In this document: positions 26,152 to 33,952 of the stretch, piece after piece | Position numbering within the stretch: position 1 is the stretch's first letter | Layout: each line of letters begins with the position of its first letter | From: Dietzia natronolimnaea | GTDB taxonomy: Bacteria; Actinomycetota; Actinomycetes; Mycobacteriales; Mycobacteriaceae | Reading direction: 5' to 3' (one strand) | NCBI RefSeq assembly: GCF_039525805.1 | Contig: NZ_BAAAHZ010000009.1 | DNA: 64,000 nucleotides | Position numbers and translations under genes: made by a program | The notes under the pieces: generated by a model | Told to the model about the DNA's origin: nothing | What the model saw: the letters and a program-made list of their open reading frames with translations, nothing else | Database searches by the model: none

Positions 26152-26178
26152 TTCTAGCCTGTGCCGACCAGGCTAGAA
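26152..26178 (-). repeat. Perfect inverted repeat in the nirB leader
   Basis: TTCTAGCCTG (26152-26161) and CAGGCTAGAA (26169-26178) form a perfect 10-bp inverted repeat with a 7-base spacer. It lies immediately upstream of the nirB ribosome site and 12 bp from the start codon. It could be a repressor operator or an mRNA hairpin that modulates translation. No other copy was noticed in the window. Confidence 0.6.
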
Positions 26179-26185
26179 AGCGCGT

Positions 26186-26201
26186 GTTTCCGCGCAGTGG
26201 C
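26186..26201 (-). promoter_or_regulatory. Possible GlnR half-site upstream of nirB
   Basis: On the minus strand GCCAC-6 bases-GAAAC matches GTNAC-N6-GAAAC with one mismatch. It lies 47-62 bp before the nirB start, upstream of the leader inverted repeat. Single weak element. Confidence 0.3.
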
Positions 26202-26284
26202 GGCGGATCACGGTGCCGTGACGACTTGCTCACAGGTGGAGGAGCGTCGGGTGAGGCCCACGGTGTCGAGCGGTGGGAGGGCTC

Positions 26285-26971
26285 TCAGTCGAGTGGCACG
26301 AGGTTGGCCGGAGACGCCGACACCTCTCCGACCCGGTCGAGATTCTGGCGCAGGGTCTCCCACTCGCCGGCCGGGATCTCCTTGGTCAGCCTCCGCAGCA
26401 CGGCGGCGTCCGGGGTGGCCCAGGCGACGGGCATGGGGGAGATGAACTGGTAGAGGTTGTCACCTCCGCGGGCGCTGCGGTTGCCCACCACGGCGACGCA
26501 GGGGACCCGCGCGCCCACGCGGACGTCGTGGCCCGGGATCTTCTCACAGCTGCGGACGGCCAGAGCGGGGAGCGAGCCCGCGGACCGGTCGACGGCGCGG
26601 TCGACCAGGGCCAGCAGGGTGAGCCCACGCGGTCGCACCTCGGCGACGATCGCCGGGACGAGTTCCGAGGTGGCGTAGGTGTGCGCCATGGATCCCATCT
26701 TCCGGGGGATGTACCCGATCATGGCCAGGCACCCGATCGCGAAGACGCCGGCCAGCGCGGCGATGATCCAGCCCCACGGTTCGAGGCCCGAGTAGAGGAG
26801 CATCCCGGTCCCGGCGGCGAGGACGACGACCCCGAGGATCCCGGCGGACCACTGCAGGCGACGCACCTCGGCCAGGCTCTCGTTGTTCTTCCGGACCCAG
26901 GCGTCGTCCACGGGGAAGTCGGCGAGGCGGTACTGCTCGTGAGGGGCGCGGGAGGTGCGATCGGAGGCCAT
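26285..26971 (-). CDS. Two-helix membrane protein, resembles DUF3239
   Basis: This 228-residue protein has a charged N-terminus, two adjacent membrane helices (about 42-62 and 65-87; SAGILGVVVLAAGTGMLLY and GWIIAALAGVFAIGCLAMIG) and a soluble C-terminal domain of about 140 residues. The soluble part contains LVPAIVAEVRPRGLTLLALV and a conserved-looking GDNLYQFISPMPVAWAT. It recalls the corynebacterial DUF3239 family (from memory, moderate certainty); no function is known. It lies 57 bp downstream of the XPB helicase gene on the same strand, so it may be co-transcribed. Confidence 0.65.
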   Translation of the reverse strand: MASDRTSRAPHEQYRLADFPVDDAWVRKNNESLAEVRRLQWSAGILGVVVLAAGTGMLLYSGLEPWGWIIAALAGVFAIGCLAMIGYIPRKMGSMAHTYATSELVPAIVAEVRPRGLTLLALVDRAVDRSAGSLPALAVRSCEKIPGHDVRVGARVPCVAVVGNRSARGGDNLYQFISPMPVAWATPDAAVLRRLTKEIPAGEWETLRQNLDRVGEVSASPANLVPLD

Positions 26972-27028
26972 GGACCCAGTATCCCAGGCGCCCCGGCGAG
27001 GGTGGGACGCCCAGGGCGGGCCGTGTGC

Positions 27029-28696
27029 TCAGCCGATCTCGGGCAGCTCCGGGCCGAGCAGGTCGTCGGCGTCGGTGATCCGGTAGGCGTAGCCCTGCTC
27101 GGCGAGGAACCGCTGGCGGTGAGCGGCGTACTCGGCGTCGAGGGTGTCCCGGGAGACCACGGAGTAGAAGTGCGCCTGTCCGCCGTCCTTCTTGGGGCGC
27201 AGGAGTCGCCCGAGCCGCTGGGCCTCCTCCTGCCGGGAGCCGAAGGTCCCGGAGACCTGCACGGCGACGCTCGCCTCCGGTAGGTCGATCGAGAAGTTGG
27301 CGACCTTGGACACCACCAGGGTGGAGATCTCCCCGGCGCGGAAGGCGTTGAAGAGCTTCTCCCGCTCCTTGTTGGAGGTGGAACCCTGGATCACCGGGGC
27401 GTCCAGCTCGACCCCCAGTTCCTCCAGCTGGTCCAGGTAGGCGCCGATCACCAGCGTCGGGGCACCGGAGTGCCTGGCCAGGATCTGCTTCACCACCGCG
27501 ATCTTGGTGCGGGCGGTCGAGCACAACTTGTACTTGTCCTCGGCCTCGGCGGTGGCGTACATCATCCGCTCGTTCTCGGTCAGCGTCACGCGGACCTCCA
27601 CGCAGTCGGCCGGGGCGATCCACCCCTGCGCCTCGATGTCCTTCCATGGGGCGTCGTAGCGCTTGGGGCCGATGAGCGAGAACACGTCACCCTCCCGGCC
27701 GTCCTCACGGACCAGCGTGGCGGTGAGCCCGAGACGGCGACGCGACTGCAGGTCCGCGGTCATCCGGAAGACCGGTGCCGGGAGCAGGTGCACCTCGTCG
27801 TAGATCATCAGTCCCCAGTCCCGGGAGTCGAAGAGCTCCAGCGCCCGGTGCACGCCCTTGGTCTTGCGGGTGACGACCTGATACGTGGCGATGGTGACCG
27901 GGCGGATCTCCTTGCGTTCGCCCGAGTACTCGCCGATCTCGTCCTCCGTGAGCGTGGTCCGGGCGAGCAGTTCGCGCTTCCACTGCCGACCGGCGACGGT
28001 GTTGGTCACGAGGATGAGCGTGGTGGCCTTGGCGCGGGCCATCGCCGCCGCGCCGACCATGGTCTTGCCGGCCCCGCAGGGCAGGACGACGACGCCGGAG
28101 CCGCCCGCCCAGAAGGAGTCCGCGGCCATCTGTTGGTAGTCGCGGAGCTCCCAGGGCTCGGACTCGGTGGACAGGGAGATCTCGTGGGCCTCGCCGTCGA
28201 CGTACCCGGCCAGGTCCTCGGCCGGCCACCCCACCTTCAGCAACTCCTGCTTGAGCCGACCGCGCTCGGACGCGTGGACGATCACGGTGTCGGCGTCGAT
28301 CTCCGCCCCGAGCATCGGGGCGATCTTCTTGTGTCGCCTGACCTCGGCGAGCACTGCGGCGTCGAGAGAGATGAGGGTGAGACCGTGGACCGGGCTCTTG
28401 ACCAGTTGCAGCCGGCCGTAGCGGGCCATGGTGTCCGCGATGTCGACCAGGAGCGGCTGTGGGACGGGGAAGCGCGAGTAGGTGACGAGCACGTCGACGA
28501 CCTGCTCGGCGTCGTGACCGGCGGCCCGCGCGTTCCACAGGGCGAGCGGCGTGATCCGGTAGGTGTGGACGTGTTCGGGGGCGCGCTCGAGTTCGGCGAA
28601 CGGGGCCAGGGCCTGCCGGGCGTCGCCTGCCTGGTCGTGGTCGATCTCCAGCAGCACGGTCTTGTCCGACTGGACGATCAGCGGTCCACCACTCAC
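27029..28696 (-). CDS. ercc3: XPB-type DNA repair helicase
   Basis: This is a bacterial homologue of the eukaryotic/archaeal XPB helicase, a 3'-5' superfamily 2 ATPase thought to act in nucleotide-excision repair; it corresponds to Rv0861c. The 555-residue protein has a damage-recognition-like N-terminal region, Walker A LPCGAGKTM, the DEVH box (MIYDEVHLLP), motif III GLTATLVRED and motif VI QRLGRLLRPK. The GTG at 28696 follows GAGGAG at seven-base spacing. It lies 90 bp after the Rv0862c-like gene, the conserved partner arrangement. Confidence 0.95.
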   Translation of the reverse strand: MSGGPLIVQSDKTVLLEIDHDQAGDARQALAPFAELERAPEHVHTYRITPLALWNARAAGHDAEQVVDVLVTYSRFPVPQPLLVDIADTMARYGRLQLVKSPVHGLTLISLDAAVLAEVRRHKKIAPMLGAEIDADTVIVHASERGRLKQELLKVGWPAEDLAGYVDGEAHEISLSTESEPWELRDYQQMAADSFWAGGSGVVVLPCGAGKTMVGAAAMARAKATTLILVTNTVAGRQWKRELLARTTLTEDEIGEYSGERKEIRPVTIATYQVVTRKTKGVHRALELFDSRDWGLMIYDEVHLLPAPVFRMTADLQSRRRLGLTATLVREDGREGDVFSLIGPKRYDAPWKDIEAQGWIAPADCVEVRVTLTENERMMYATAEAEDKYKLCSTARTKIAVVKQILARHSGAPTLVIGAYLDQLEELGVELDAPVIQGSTSNKEREKLFNAFRAGEISTLVVSKVANFSIDLPEASVAVQVSGTFGSRQEEAQRLGRLLRPKKDGGQAHFYSVVSRDTLDAEYAAHRQRFLAEQGYAYRITDADDLLGPELPEIG

Positions 28697-28786
28697 TTCG
28701 GTTCTCCTCGGTTCTCGCGGGCCCGCGTGGGTCCGACCCTCCAGTGTCCCGGAAATCGCGACGGAGGGTCGGGCCGGCGGGTGGGG

Positions 28787-31246
28787 TCAGCGGGTGGGGT
28801 CCACATCGGCCACCGAGATCACGCGGTGCAACGGCAGGGTCACGGCCTCGGCGGAATCGGGTTCCACCCCTTCGATCCGGCCCCCCGCGACGGAGACGGG
28901 GATGACGAGTCGCGACGTCGAGCGGCCCTGCGCGTCGACCACGGAGACCGTGACCGCGGTGCCCGACCCCGCGGCCTCGTGCAGGCGGGCGATGGCGGCC
29001 TCACCCGTGTACCCGTCACCCGAGGAACCGCGCGCCGACCGCACGCGGTCGGCCGAGCGCATCGCCGTGATCGCCGCACGGAGCTCGCCGGTGGTGGCGG
29101 TACGCGTCGGGACCCGGGGGGTGCGGCCGGGGGAGGTGGCCCGGACCCGGGCCACCGGGCGGGTGAGTGCGACGACGGCGCCGGAGGTGTCCTCGACGAC
29201 GGGCGCGTACCCGTGCTCCCGGAGGGCCTCGACGAGATCCAACGGACGGGCCTGGGAGATGAGGACGGTCGGGGCGACGGACCGCAGGGCGCAACTCTCC
29301 GCCACCGGGGAGCCCAGGACCTGGGCCACCAGCGACGGGTCGTCACAGCGGAGGAACGACAGTGCGGCCCCCGCCCGGAGTCGGCCGTGCCTCCGTGCGA
29401 CGTCCTCGATGAGGTAGTCCAGGGACTGTGGGACCGGGGTGATCGAGGTCCGGGCGAGCAGATCCCTGATCCCGGCGGCGGTACGTCCCGAGTCCAGCGC
29501 CCGGCGCAGGGAGGTCTCGGTCACGCGGTAGGTGGTGGCGGCCCCCGCGGACTCGACGTCGGCGAGCAACGCGAAGTCCGCCGCGAGCTCCGGGACGAGC
29601 GGCCCGGGGGCGAGGATGGTGAGGTCGGCCTGGACGATCACCTCGGAGACGGGTTCGGGGAGCGCCGCCGTCAGGACCGGCTCGAGCTCGTCGGCCGAGG
29701 GGGGACCGGCGGCGGGGGGGACGGAGACCAGGATCCTGGCCGCGCTGGTGGCGGTGGTCCCCACCACGAGGCCCAGCCGACGGGCCTCGCCGACGGTCTG
29801 TGTGCAGGTCCGTGACCCGGCCCGCGCGAACCACACCGGCGAGAACCACCGGACGACCTCCGGCAGCAGGTCGTCACCGGGCTCGGCCCCGGGGTCGAGC
29901 CGGCACAGGGCGCGCAGGACCCGGTCGCGCTCGCCCGCCGCGGGCGGGCCCACCGGATCGCCGAGGGCGGGGACCGTGCCCCCGCCCTCGATCTCGGAAC
30001 CGACCCGCCACGGAGCACGGGGCATCGACCACCAGGCCAGGACGAGTTCGGCCCAGCGACGCGCGCGATCCCGTGAGGACCACACGTCCGCGGTCTCCGT
30101 GGGCGCCCACACCGAGTCGAAACCGGTCTCGCCGACGTCGGTGTCGCCGACGGCGATCAGGCCGGCGGCCGCGAGGACCTCCAGCAGCAGCGGGACCTCG
30201 GGCTCGTCGACGCCGGCGGCCCGGGCGACACGACGGAGTTCCCGCACGCCCACCCCGCCGGCCTTGAGGGTGGCGGCCGGGTGGCGGGACAGCGCCGCGA
30301 GGACTGCGTCGCACCGGTGGAGGAGGTCGAGCGCCGCCACACCCCCGGAGGCGTCGGCCGTCTCCGCGGCGTTCCTCTCGGCGGCGCTCCTGGCGGAGGC
30401 TCTCCGCCCGGTCGGGACGCCCGCGGATCCGGGCCCACCCGCCGACGTGCCGGGCGCCGACGTGCCGGGCGCCGACGTGCCGGGCGCCGACGTGCCGGGC
30501 GCCGACGTGCCGGGCGCCGACCACTCGGGCACGTCGAGGAGGGACGAGCCGCTCGGACGGGCTCCGTGCCGGGCCCGGTCCAGGGCGTGGGCGCGGGGCA
30601 CCACCACCTCGCCCCCGGCGGTCCCGGTGACCGAGGCCAACCCGGCGTCCGCCAGTTCCCCGGCCGCCGCGCGGACGGTCTCGGACGCGGCGGGTCCGAG
30701 GGCTCCGACCGGCGTACGGCCGCGGGCGACGGCGCCGAGGACGCCCAGTGCACGGTCGGACAGGCCACTCCAGGCGGTGTCGAGGTGGGCTCCGACGGGT
30801 TCCCCGGGTACGGGGGCCTCGACGGGCGCCGCGTCGACGGCGGCCCCGGTGACCGGGACGATCCGGGCGTGGGCCGGGTCGCCCCAGAACAGTGCGAGAT
30901 CCCGGAGGGTGTCCACGGCCGCGCGGAACGCCGGGTCGTCGTCGTCGACACCGAGGCGGCCCGACACCGCACCGATCGGCACCGGGCCGGAATCGGCCCC
31001 GAGCGCGGCGGCGGTGGCCAGCACGAGGAGGTCGGGCCACGTCAGGGTGCCCATCGCGCGCGCTGTCGACGCCGGCAACCGCAGGCGGGAGGCGAGCACG
31101 CCGAGCGAGGCCGGGGGAGGGGAGGCCACGTCCGCGCGCAGCTCGCACAGTCGCACCAGGGTGTCGTCGGACAGGCCGGCCAGCCAGGCGGGGAAGTCGG
31201 GTTCACCGCTGGTGGGGTGTCGGGGCGTGGTGCGCGAGGTCGACAT
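28787..31246 (-). CDS. XPB/Ssl2-like helicase-associated protein (Rv0862c-like)
   Basis: This large 819-residue protein of the helicase-associated family is always found next to the bacterial XPB gene. It lacks Walker motifs. The N-terminus (FPAWLAGLSDDTLVRLCELRA) and the C-terminal half from QSLDYLIEDVARRHGRLRAG look conserved and may act as an accessory or DNA-binding part of the helicase (inference). Residues of about 244-268 form a tandem Ser-Ala-Pro-Gly-Thr repeat encoded by a 15-bp minisatellite. The ATG at 31246 starts the family N-terminus. Divergent from a small conserved gene across about 100 bp. Confidence 0.85.
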   Translation of the reverse strand: MSTSRTTPRHPTSGEPDFPAWLAGLSDDTLVRLCELRADVASPPPASLGVLASRLRLPASTARAMGTLTWPDLLVLATAAALGADSGPVPIGAVSGRLGVDDDDPAFRAAVDTLRDLALFWGDPAHARIVPVTGAAVDAAPVEAPVPGEPVGAHLDTAWSGLSDRALGVLGAVARGRTPVGALGPAASETVRAAAGELADAGLASVTGTAGGEVVVPRAHALDRARHGARPSGSSLLDVPEWSAPGTSAPGTSAPGTSAPGTSAPGTSAGGPGSAGVPTGRRASARSAAERNAAETADASGGVAALDLLHRCDAVLAALSRHPAATLKAGGVGVRELRRVARAAGVDEPEVPLLLEVLAAAGLIAVGDTDVGETGFDSVWAPTETADVWSSRDRARRWAELVLAWWSMPRAPWRVGSEIEGGGTVPALGDPVGPPAAGERDRVLRALCRLDPGAEPGDDLLPEVVRWFSPVWFARAGSRTCTQTVGEARRLGLVVGTTATSAARILVSVPPAAGPPSADELEPVLTAALPEPVSEVIVQADLTILAPGPLVPELAADFALLADVESAGAATTYRVTETSLRRALDSGRTAAGIRDLLARTSITPVPQSLDYLIEDVARRHGRLRAGAALSFLRCDDPSLVAQVLGSPVAESCALRSVAPTVLISQARPLDLVEALREHGYAPVVEDTSGAVVALTRPVARVRATSPGRTPRVPTRTATTGELRAAITAMRSADRVRSARGSSGDGYTGEAAIARLHEAAGSGTAVTVSVVDAQGRSTSRLVIPVSVAGGRIEGVEPDSAEAVTLPLHRVISVADVDPTR
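30441..30530. repeat. 15-bp minisatellite inside the helicase-associated gene
   Basis: Five perfect copies of GCCGACGTGCCGGGC stand head to tail (30441-30515), followed by a sixth copy with changes (30516-30530). In the minus-strand gene each copy encodes one five-residue unit (SAPGT), so copy-number change keeps the frame. This sits in an Ala/Gly/Pro-rich linker between two domains. Confidence 0.95.
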
Positions 31247-31348
31247 ATCCGTACCAGCCTAGTGAGATCCGGCCGGCGGTGAGTATCGGCGGCGGGGGTA
31301 TCCGACCCGGTTGCTGACGGATCGGGCTCGAGGTGAGAGACTGACCAC

Positions 31349-31546
31349 GTGGCTGCCAAGAAACTGACCTACGACAACCCGGGATGGCCCGACGACTCGT
31401 TCGGCGAGCACCCGGTGACCGAACTAGCTGCGCTCGTGGCGGGGGGGCTGTCGCCCTTCGGGCAGGAGATCTTCCCCCTGCCGCAGGAGCGCCTGAACTA
31501 CGTCCACCCGGAGACCGTGGTCAACACGTCCGTGCCGACGCGCTGA
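31349..31546 (+). CDS. Small conserved protein of unknown function
   Basis: A 65-residue soluble protein, MAAKKLTYDNPGWPDDSFG at the start, with one amphipathic stretch (VTELAALVAGGLSPFGQE) and no membrane segment, Cys or obvious motif. It stands in the place of Rv0863 next to the XPB pair, which argues for a real gene. The GTG at 31349 has GAGGTGAGAG upstream. It is followed by a strong bidirectional terminator shared with the convergent rpf gene. Function unknown. Confidence 0.7.
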   Translation: MAAKKLTYDNPGWPDDSFGEHPVTELAALVAGGLSPFGQEIFPLPQERLNYVHPETVVNTSVPTR

Positions 31547-31593
31547 CCTCCCCGCACGCCGTGGTCACACGGTGTAGCTCGCACGGTGGAGAC

Positions 31594-31641
31594 GCGAGAA
31601 CGGGCCGCCACCCCCTTCAGGGAGTGGCGGCCCGTTCTCGC
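31594..31641. terminator. Bidirectional terminator between the small gene and rpf
   Basis: A perfect 18-bp stem (31594-31611 with 31624-31641) with inner CCC/GGG pairing around TTCA. It lies between the convergent genes, 47 bp after one stop and 17 bp after the other. One of the strongest hairpins in the window. Confidence 0.92.
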
Positions 31642-31658
31642 GTTCGGGTCGACCGGGG

Positions 31659-32282
31659 TCAGTTGGCCAGGTAGGTGGCGAAGAACCCGTCCACGGCCGT
31701 CTGGTTCTCGGCGTAGGCGGCGTCGACGAGATCCTTGTTGGCCTGGTATCCGTCCGTGATCGGCAGCGCGAGACCGCGACCCTCGGCGAACGCGGTGAGC
31801 GTCGCGACGTGCTCGGCGGCCGAGACGGCCTCCGGAGCGGCCGGCGCGACCGGGGCGGCCGGCGCGGGGGCGGGCTGGGCCACGTCGCGGGGCGTCGGGG
31901 CGGAGTTCAGGCCGAGCTTGGCGGAGCAGGCGGGCCATGCTCCCCAGCCCTGACCGGCGAGGGTCTTCTCGGCGATGGCGATCTGCTGCTCGCGGGTCGC
32001 CTGGTTGGCGGTCGGCGCGTACTGGGTGCCGCCGTAGGCCGCCCAGGTGCTCGGCGAGAACTGCAGCCCGCCGTGGTAGCCGTTGCCCGTGTTGATCCCC
32101 CAGTTGCCGCCGGCCTCACACTGGGCCAGACGGTCCCAGTCGGAGTCCGGGGCCGCGTTGGCGGCCGGGGCGAGGGCGAGCCCCGCGGCGGAGAACGCGG
32201 TGCCCGCGAGGACGACCTTCACCGCCGTCCTGGGCGCGGAGGCGGTGGCGGCAGCGCGGTGGCGTCCGGTGTTCGAGGTCAT
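31659..32282 (-). CDS. rpf: Resuscitation-promoting factor, secreted transglycosylase
   Basis: Rpf proteins cleave peptidoglycan outside the cell and help dormant or dividing cells grow. The 207-residue protein has a signal peptide ending near ANA-A (about residue 45), then the Rpf lysozyme-like domain with catalytic Glu in CEAGGNWGINTGNGYHGG and partner Cys in WPACSAK. A Pro/Ala linker and a C-terminal helical segment follow. I chose the ATG at 32282: AAAAGGA lies between it and an upstream in-frame GTG (32303). The position matches rpfA (Rv0867c). Expression is probably controlled by the c-di-AMP riboswitch in its leader. Confidence 0.93.
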   Translation of the reverse strand: MTSNTGRHRAAATASAPRTAVKVVLAGTAFSAAGLALAPAANAAPDSDWDRLAQCEAGGNWGINTGNGYHGGLQFSPSTWAAYGGTQYAPTANQATREQQIAIAEKTLAGQGWGAWPACSAKLGLNSAPTPRDVAQPAPAPAAPVAPAAPEAVSAAEHVATLTAFAEGRGLALPITDGYQANKDLVDAAYAENQTAVDGFFATYLAN

Positions 32283-32304
32283 ATACGCGTCAGTCCTTTT
32301 CACT

Positions 32305-32437
32305 CTGTGCCTACGGGGTGAGCTGTCGGGTTCGGACGAGTGCGCCCGGCCGCCTGCGGCGGCTTGACCCCAAGGCGACCTGTGGTCGCCGGCCCGAGGT
32401 GGGCCCTGATCGGGTCCCCCGTCCCCGCCCGGTAACG
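32305..32437 (-). promoter_or_regulatory. c-di-AMP riboswitch (ydaO/yuaA type) controlling rpf
   Basis: The rpf leader, read on the minus strand, contains the conserved blocks of the ydaO class in order: GGGGACGGGGGACCC, CGCCTTGGGGTCAAGCCGC, a variable GC stem and GAACCCGACAGCTCACC then CCGTAGGC. The last block ends 27 bases before the rpf start codon. Actinobacterial rpf genes often carry this element, which lowers expression when c-di-AMP is high. The boundaries are approximate. The remaining leader up to about 32600 presumably holds the promoter; I see no gene there. Confidence 0.85.
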
Positions 32438-32628
32438 GTCAATGTCGCATCGGCCGCAGGGCGGGGTTCGGTGGTGCGTCCGATGCCAACTCGCTGACGA
32501 GTCTGCCCCGAACAGTAGCGGCTTGATGCCGGATCGTCACCATTCTGAGATAAAACCAGGTCACACAGGAGGGCGGGAGGTGACGTTATCGGCTTGTTAC
32601 CTGGAACTTCGCCAGAGGGTGGGTTCCG

Positions 32629-32910
32629 TCACACCCTGGGCGGCCGGGAGCCGAGAATCGCGTACAGCAGCCCCAGGAGGAACCCGACCGGGGTGAACAC
32701 CATCGCGCCGAGGTACAGGAAGGTGGGCGCGTCCCGATCCAGGACGAACGGGGTCAGTGCGGCGAGGACGGTGAACACCACACCGACGGCGAAGACGACC
32801 AGCGCCGCGATGAACAGGCCGCGGCGTCTGGGCCGGACCGGGGCGGGCTCGGCCGCGTGGGGTGCCCAGGGGTCGGGGTCGTCGGCTGGGGGTCGGGCGT
32901 CGGAGGTCAC
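32629..32910 (-). CDS. Small membrane protein
   Basis: A protein of about 93 residues with a Pro/Asp-rich N-terminus (PPADDPDPWAPH), a basic patch PVRPRRRG and two membrane helices (GLFIAALVVFAVGVVFTVLA and FLYLGAMVFTPVGFLLGLLY). The family is not recognised, and similar small proteins are common in this group. The start is uncertain: the GTG at 32910 gives a compact protein, while another GTG at 32949 adds 13 basic residues. It is divergent from cspB. Confidence 0.6.
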   Translation of the reverse strand: MTSDARPPADDPDPWAPHAAEPAPVRPRRRGLFIAALVVFAVGVVFTVLAALTPFVLDRDAPTFLYLGAMVFTPVGFLLGLLYAILGSRPPRV

Positions 32911-33031
32911 ACGGGGGAGGCTACCGGCCCGGCGGGGGCGCCGGGCCACCGCCTCGGCGAGGGTAGTCTCGAGTCATTCGTGGTGGATGTCGGTCGCACG
33001 TGTGCGCGATCGTGTGGAGAGGTGGTTCGCG

Positions 33032-33433
33032 GTGCCCAGTGGCAGGGTCAAGTGGTACGACGCGGAGAAGGGTTTCGGTTTCCTGTCCCACGAGGGCGGG
33101 GAGGACGTCTACGTCCGGTCGGACGCGCTCCCCGACGGGGTGGACACGCTGCGGCCCCGCCAGCGCGTGGAGTTCGACATGGTCTCCGGTCGGCGTGGCC
33201 CCCAGGCTCTGCGGGTGGTCGTCCACGAGGAGCCCACCGTCGTGCAGGACCGTGCCCCCCGCGGCGGCCCACGGCACTCGCCCGATGAACTGCACGGGAT
33301 GGTCGAGGACATGATCAAGGTCCTCGAGACGACCGTCCAACCCGAGTTGCGGCGCGGCCACCGTCCCGACCACAAGGTGTCGGGTCGCGTGGCGTCGGTG
33401 CTCCGCGCCGTCGCCCGCGAACTGGACGCGTGA
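33032..33433 (+). CDS. cspB: Cold-shock-domain protein, long form
   Basis: This RNA/DNA-binding cold-shock protein has an N-terminal CSD (residues 1-65) with RNP1-like KGFGFLS and RNP2-like VYVRSDAL. A C-terminal helical extension of about 65 residues (LHGMVEDMIKVLETTVQPEL) is typical of mycobacterial CspB (Rv0871), not the 67-residue CspA form. The 133-residue length agrees. The GTG at 33032 has GAGAGG upstream and gives the expected start VPSGRVKWYDAEKG; the long open frame upstream is not conserved-looking. It converges on the DUF2771 gene with only nine bases between stops. Confidence 0.92.
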   Translation: MPSGRVKWYDAEKGFGFLSHEGGEDVYVRSDALPDGVDTLRPRQRVEFDMVSGRRGPQALRVVVHEEPTVVQDRAPRGGPRHSPDELHGMVEDMIKVLETTVQPELRRGHRPDHKVSGRVASVLRAVARELDA

Positions 33434-33442
33434 CCCGCCGGC

Positions 33443-33952
33443 TCAGTCCGCGTAGGTGATCCCGACGGACCACTCGCCGCTGAGGATCGTCTCGGAGCCG
33501 TCCGCCGCGTAGACCAGGGCGACCGCGCGGAGCGCGAGTCCCTCGATCCGTCCCTCGTCGGGGAGGGTGACCGGGATGAGTAGTTCGCCGGGGCCGTCGG
33601 GTTCGAGGGTGTATTCGCGGAACCCGTCCGCGCGGATCTCGTAGACGTCGAGCGTGGCGCGGCGCAGTTCCACCGGCAGCCGCACCGTGAGGGTGTGTTC
33701 ACCGGTGACCGTGAACTCACCCACCGGGTTGGTGTAGCTCGTGCCGTCGAGGTCCGTCGCGGCGAACGGCAGTACCTCCACGTGGTCGCGGTCGGTGGCG
33801 ACAGTGATCGCCGGCACCGCCCCGTGACGTGAGGCGGAGCCCTGCCACGCTCCGACGATCGCGGCGACCATGATGATCACCCACGCCAGGATCGCCCAGG
33901 TGACTGGGCGGACGCGGGTGCCGGACGCGGGGGCATCGCTGTGAGAGCTCAC
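33443..33952 (-). CDS. DUF2771-like membrane-anchored exported protein
   Basis: This 169-residue protein has one N-terminal membrane helix (TWAILAWVIIMVAAIVGAW) that should anchor an extracellular beta-rich domain of about 130 residues. It resembles the DUF2771 family and sits where Rv0875c lies in M. tuberculosis, beside the MFS gene. Function unknown. Its GTG start at 33952 overlaps the stop of the MFS gene (GTGA), indicating coupled translation. Confidence 0.78.
   Translation of the reverse strand: MSSHSDAPASGTRVRPVTWAILAWVIIMVAAIVGAWQGSASRHGAVPAITVATDRDHVEVLPFAATDLDGTSYTNPVGEFTVTGEHTLTVRLPVELRRATLDVYEIRADGFREYTLEPDGPGELLIPVTLPDEGRIEGLALRAVALVYAADGSETILSGEWSVGITYAD

Noticed and set aside
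23086..26157. Very long open frame on the plus strand opposite nirB and nirD
   Set aside because: It runs through the N gap, is antisense to two clear genes and has the low-complexity His/Gly/Asp/Arg composition typical of shadow frames in high-GC DNA.
30441..30530. CRISPR-like array
   Set aside because: The repeats are contiguous 15-mers without spacers and lie inside a coding frame, so they are a minisatellite.
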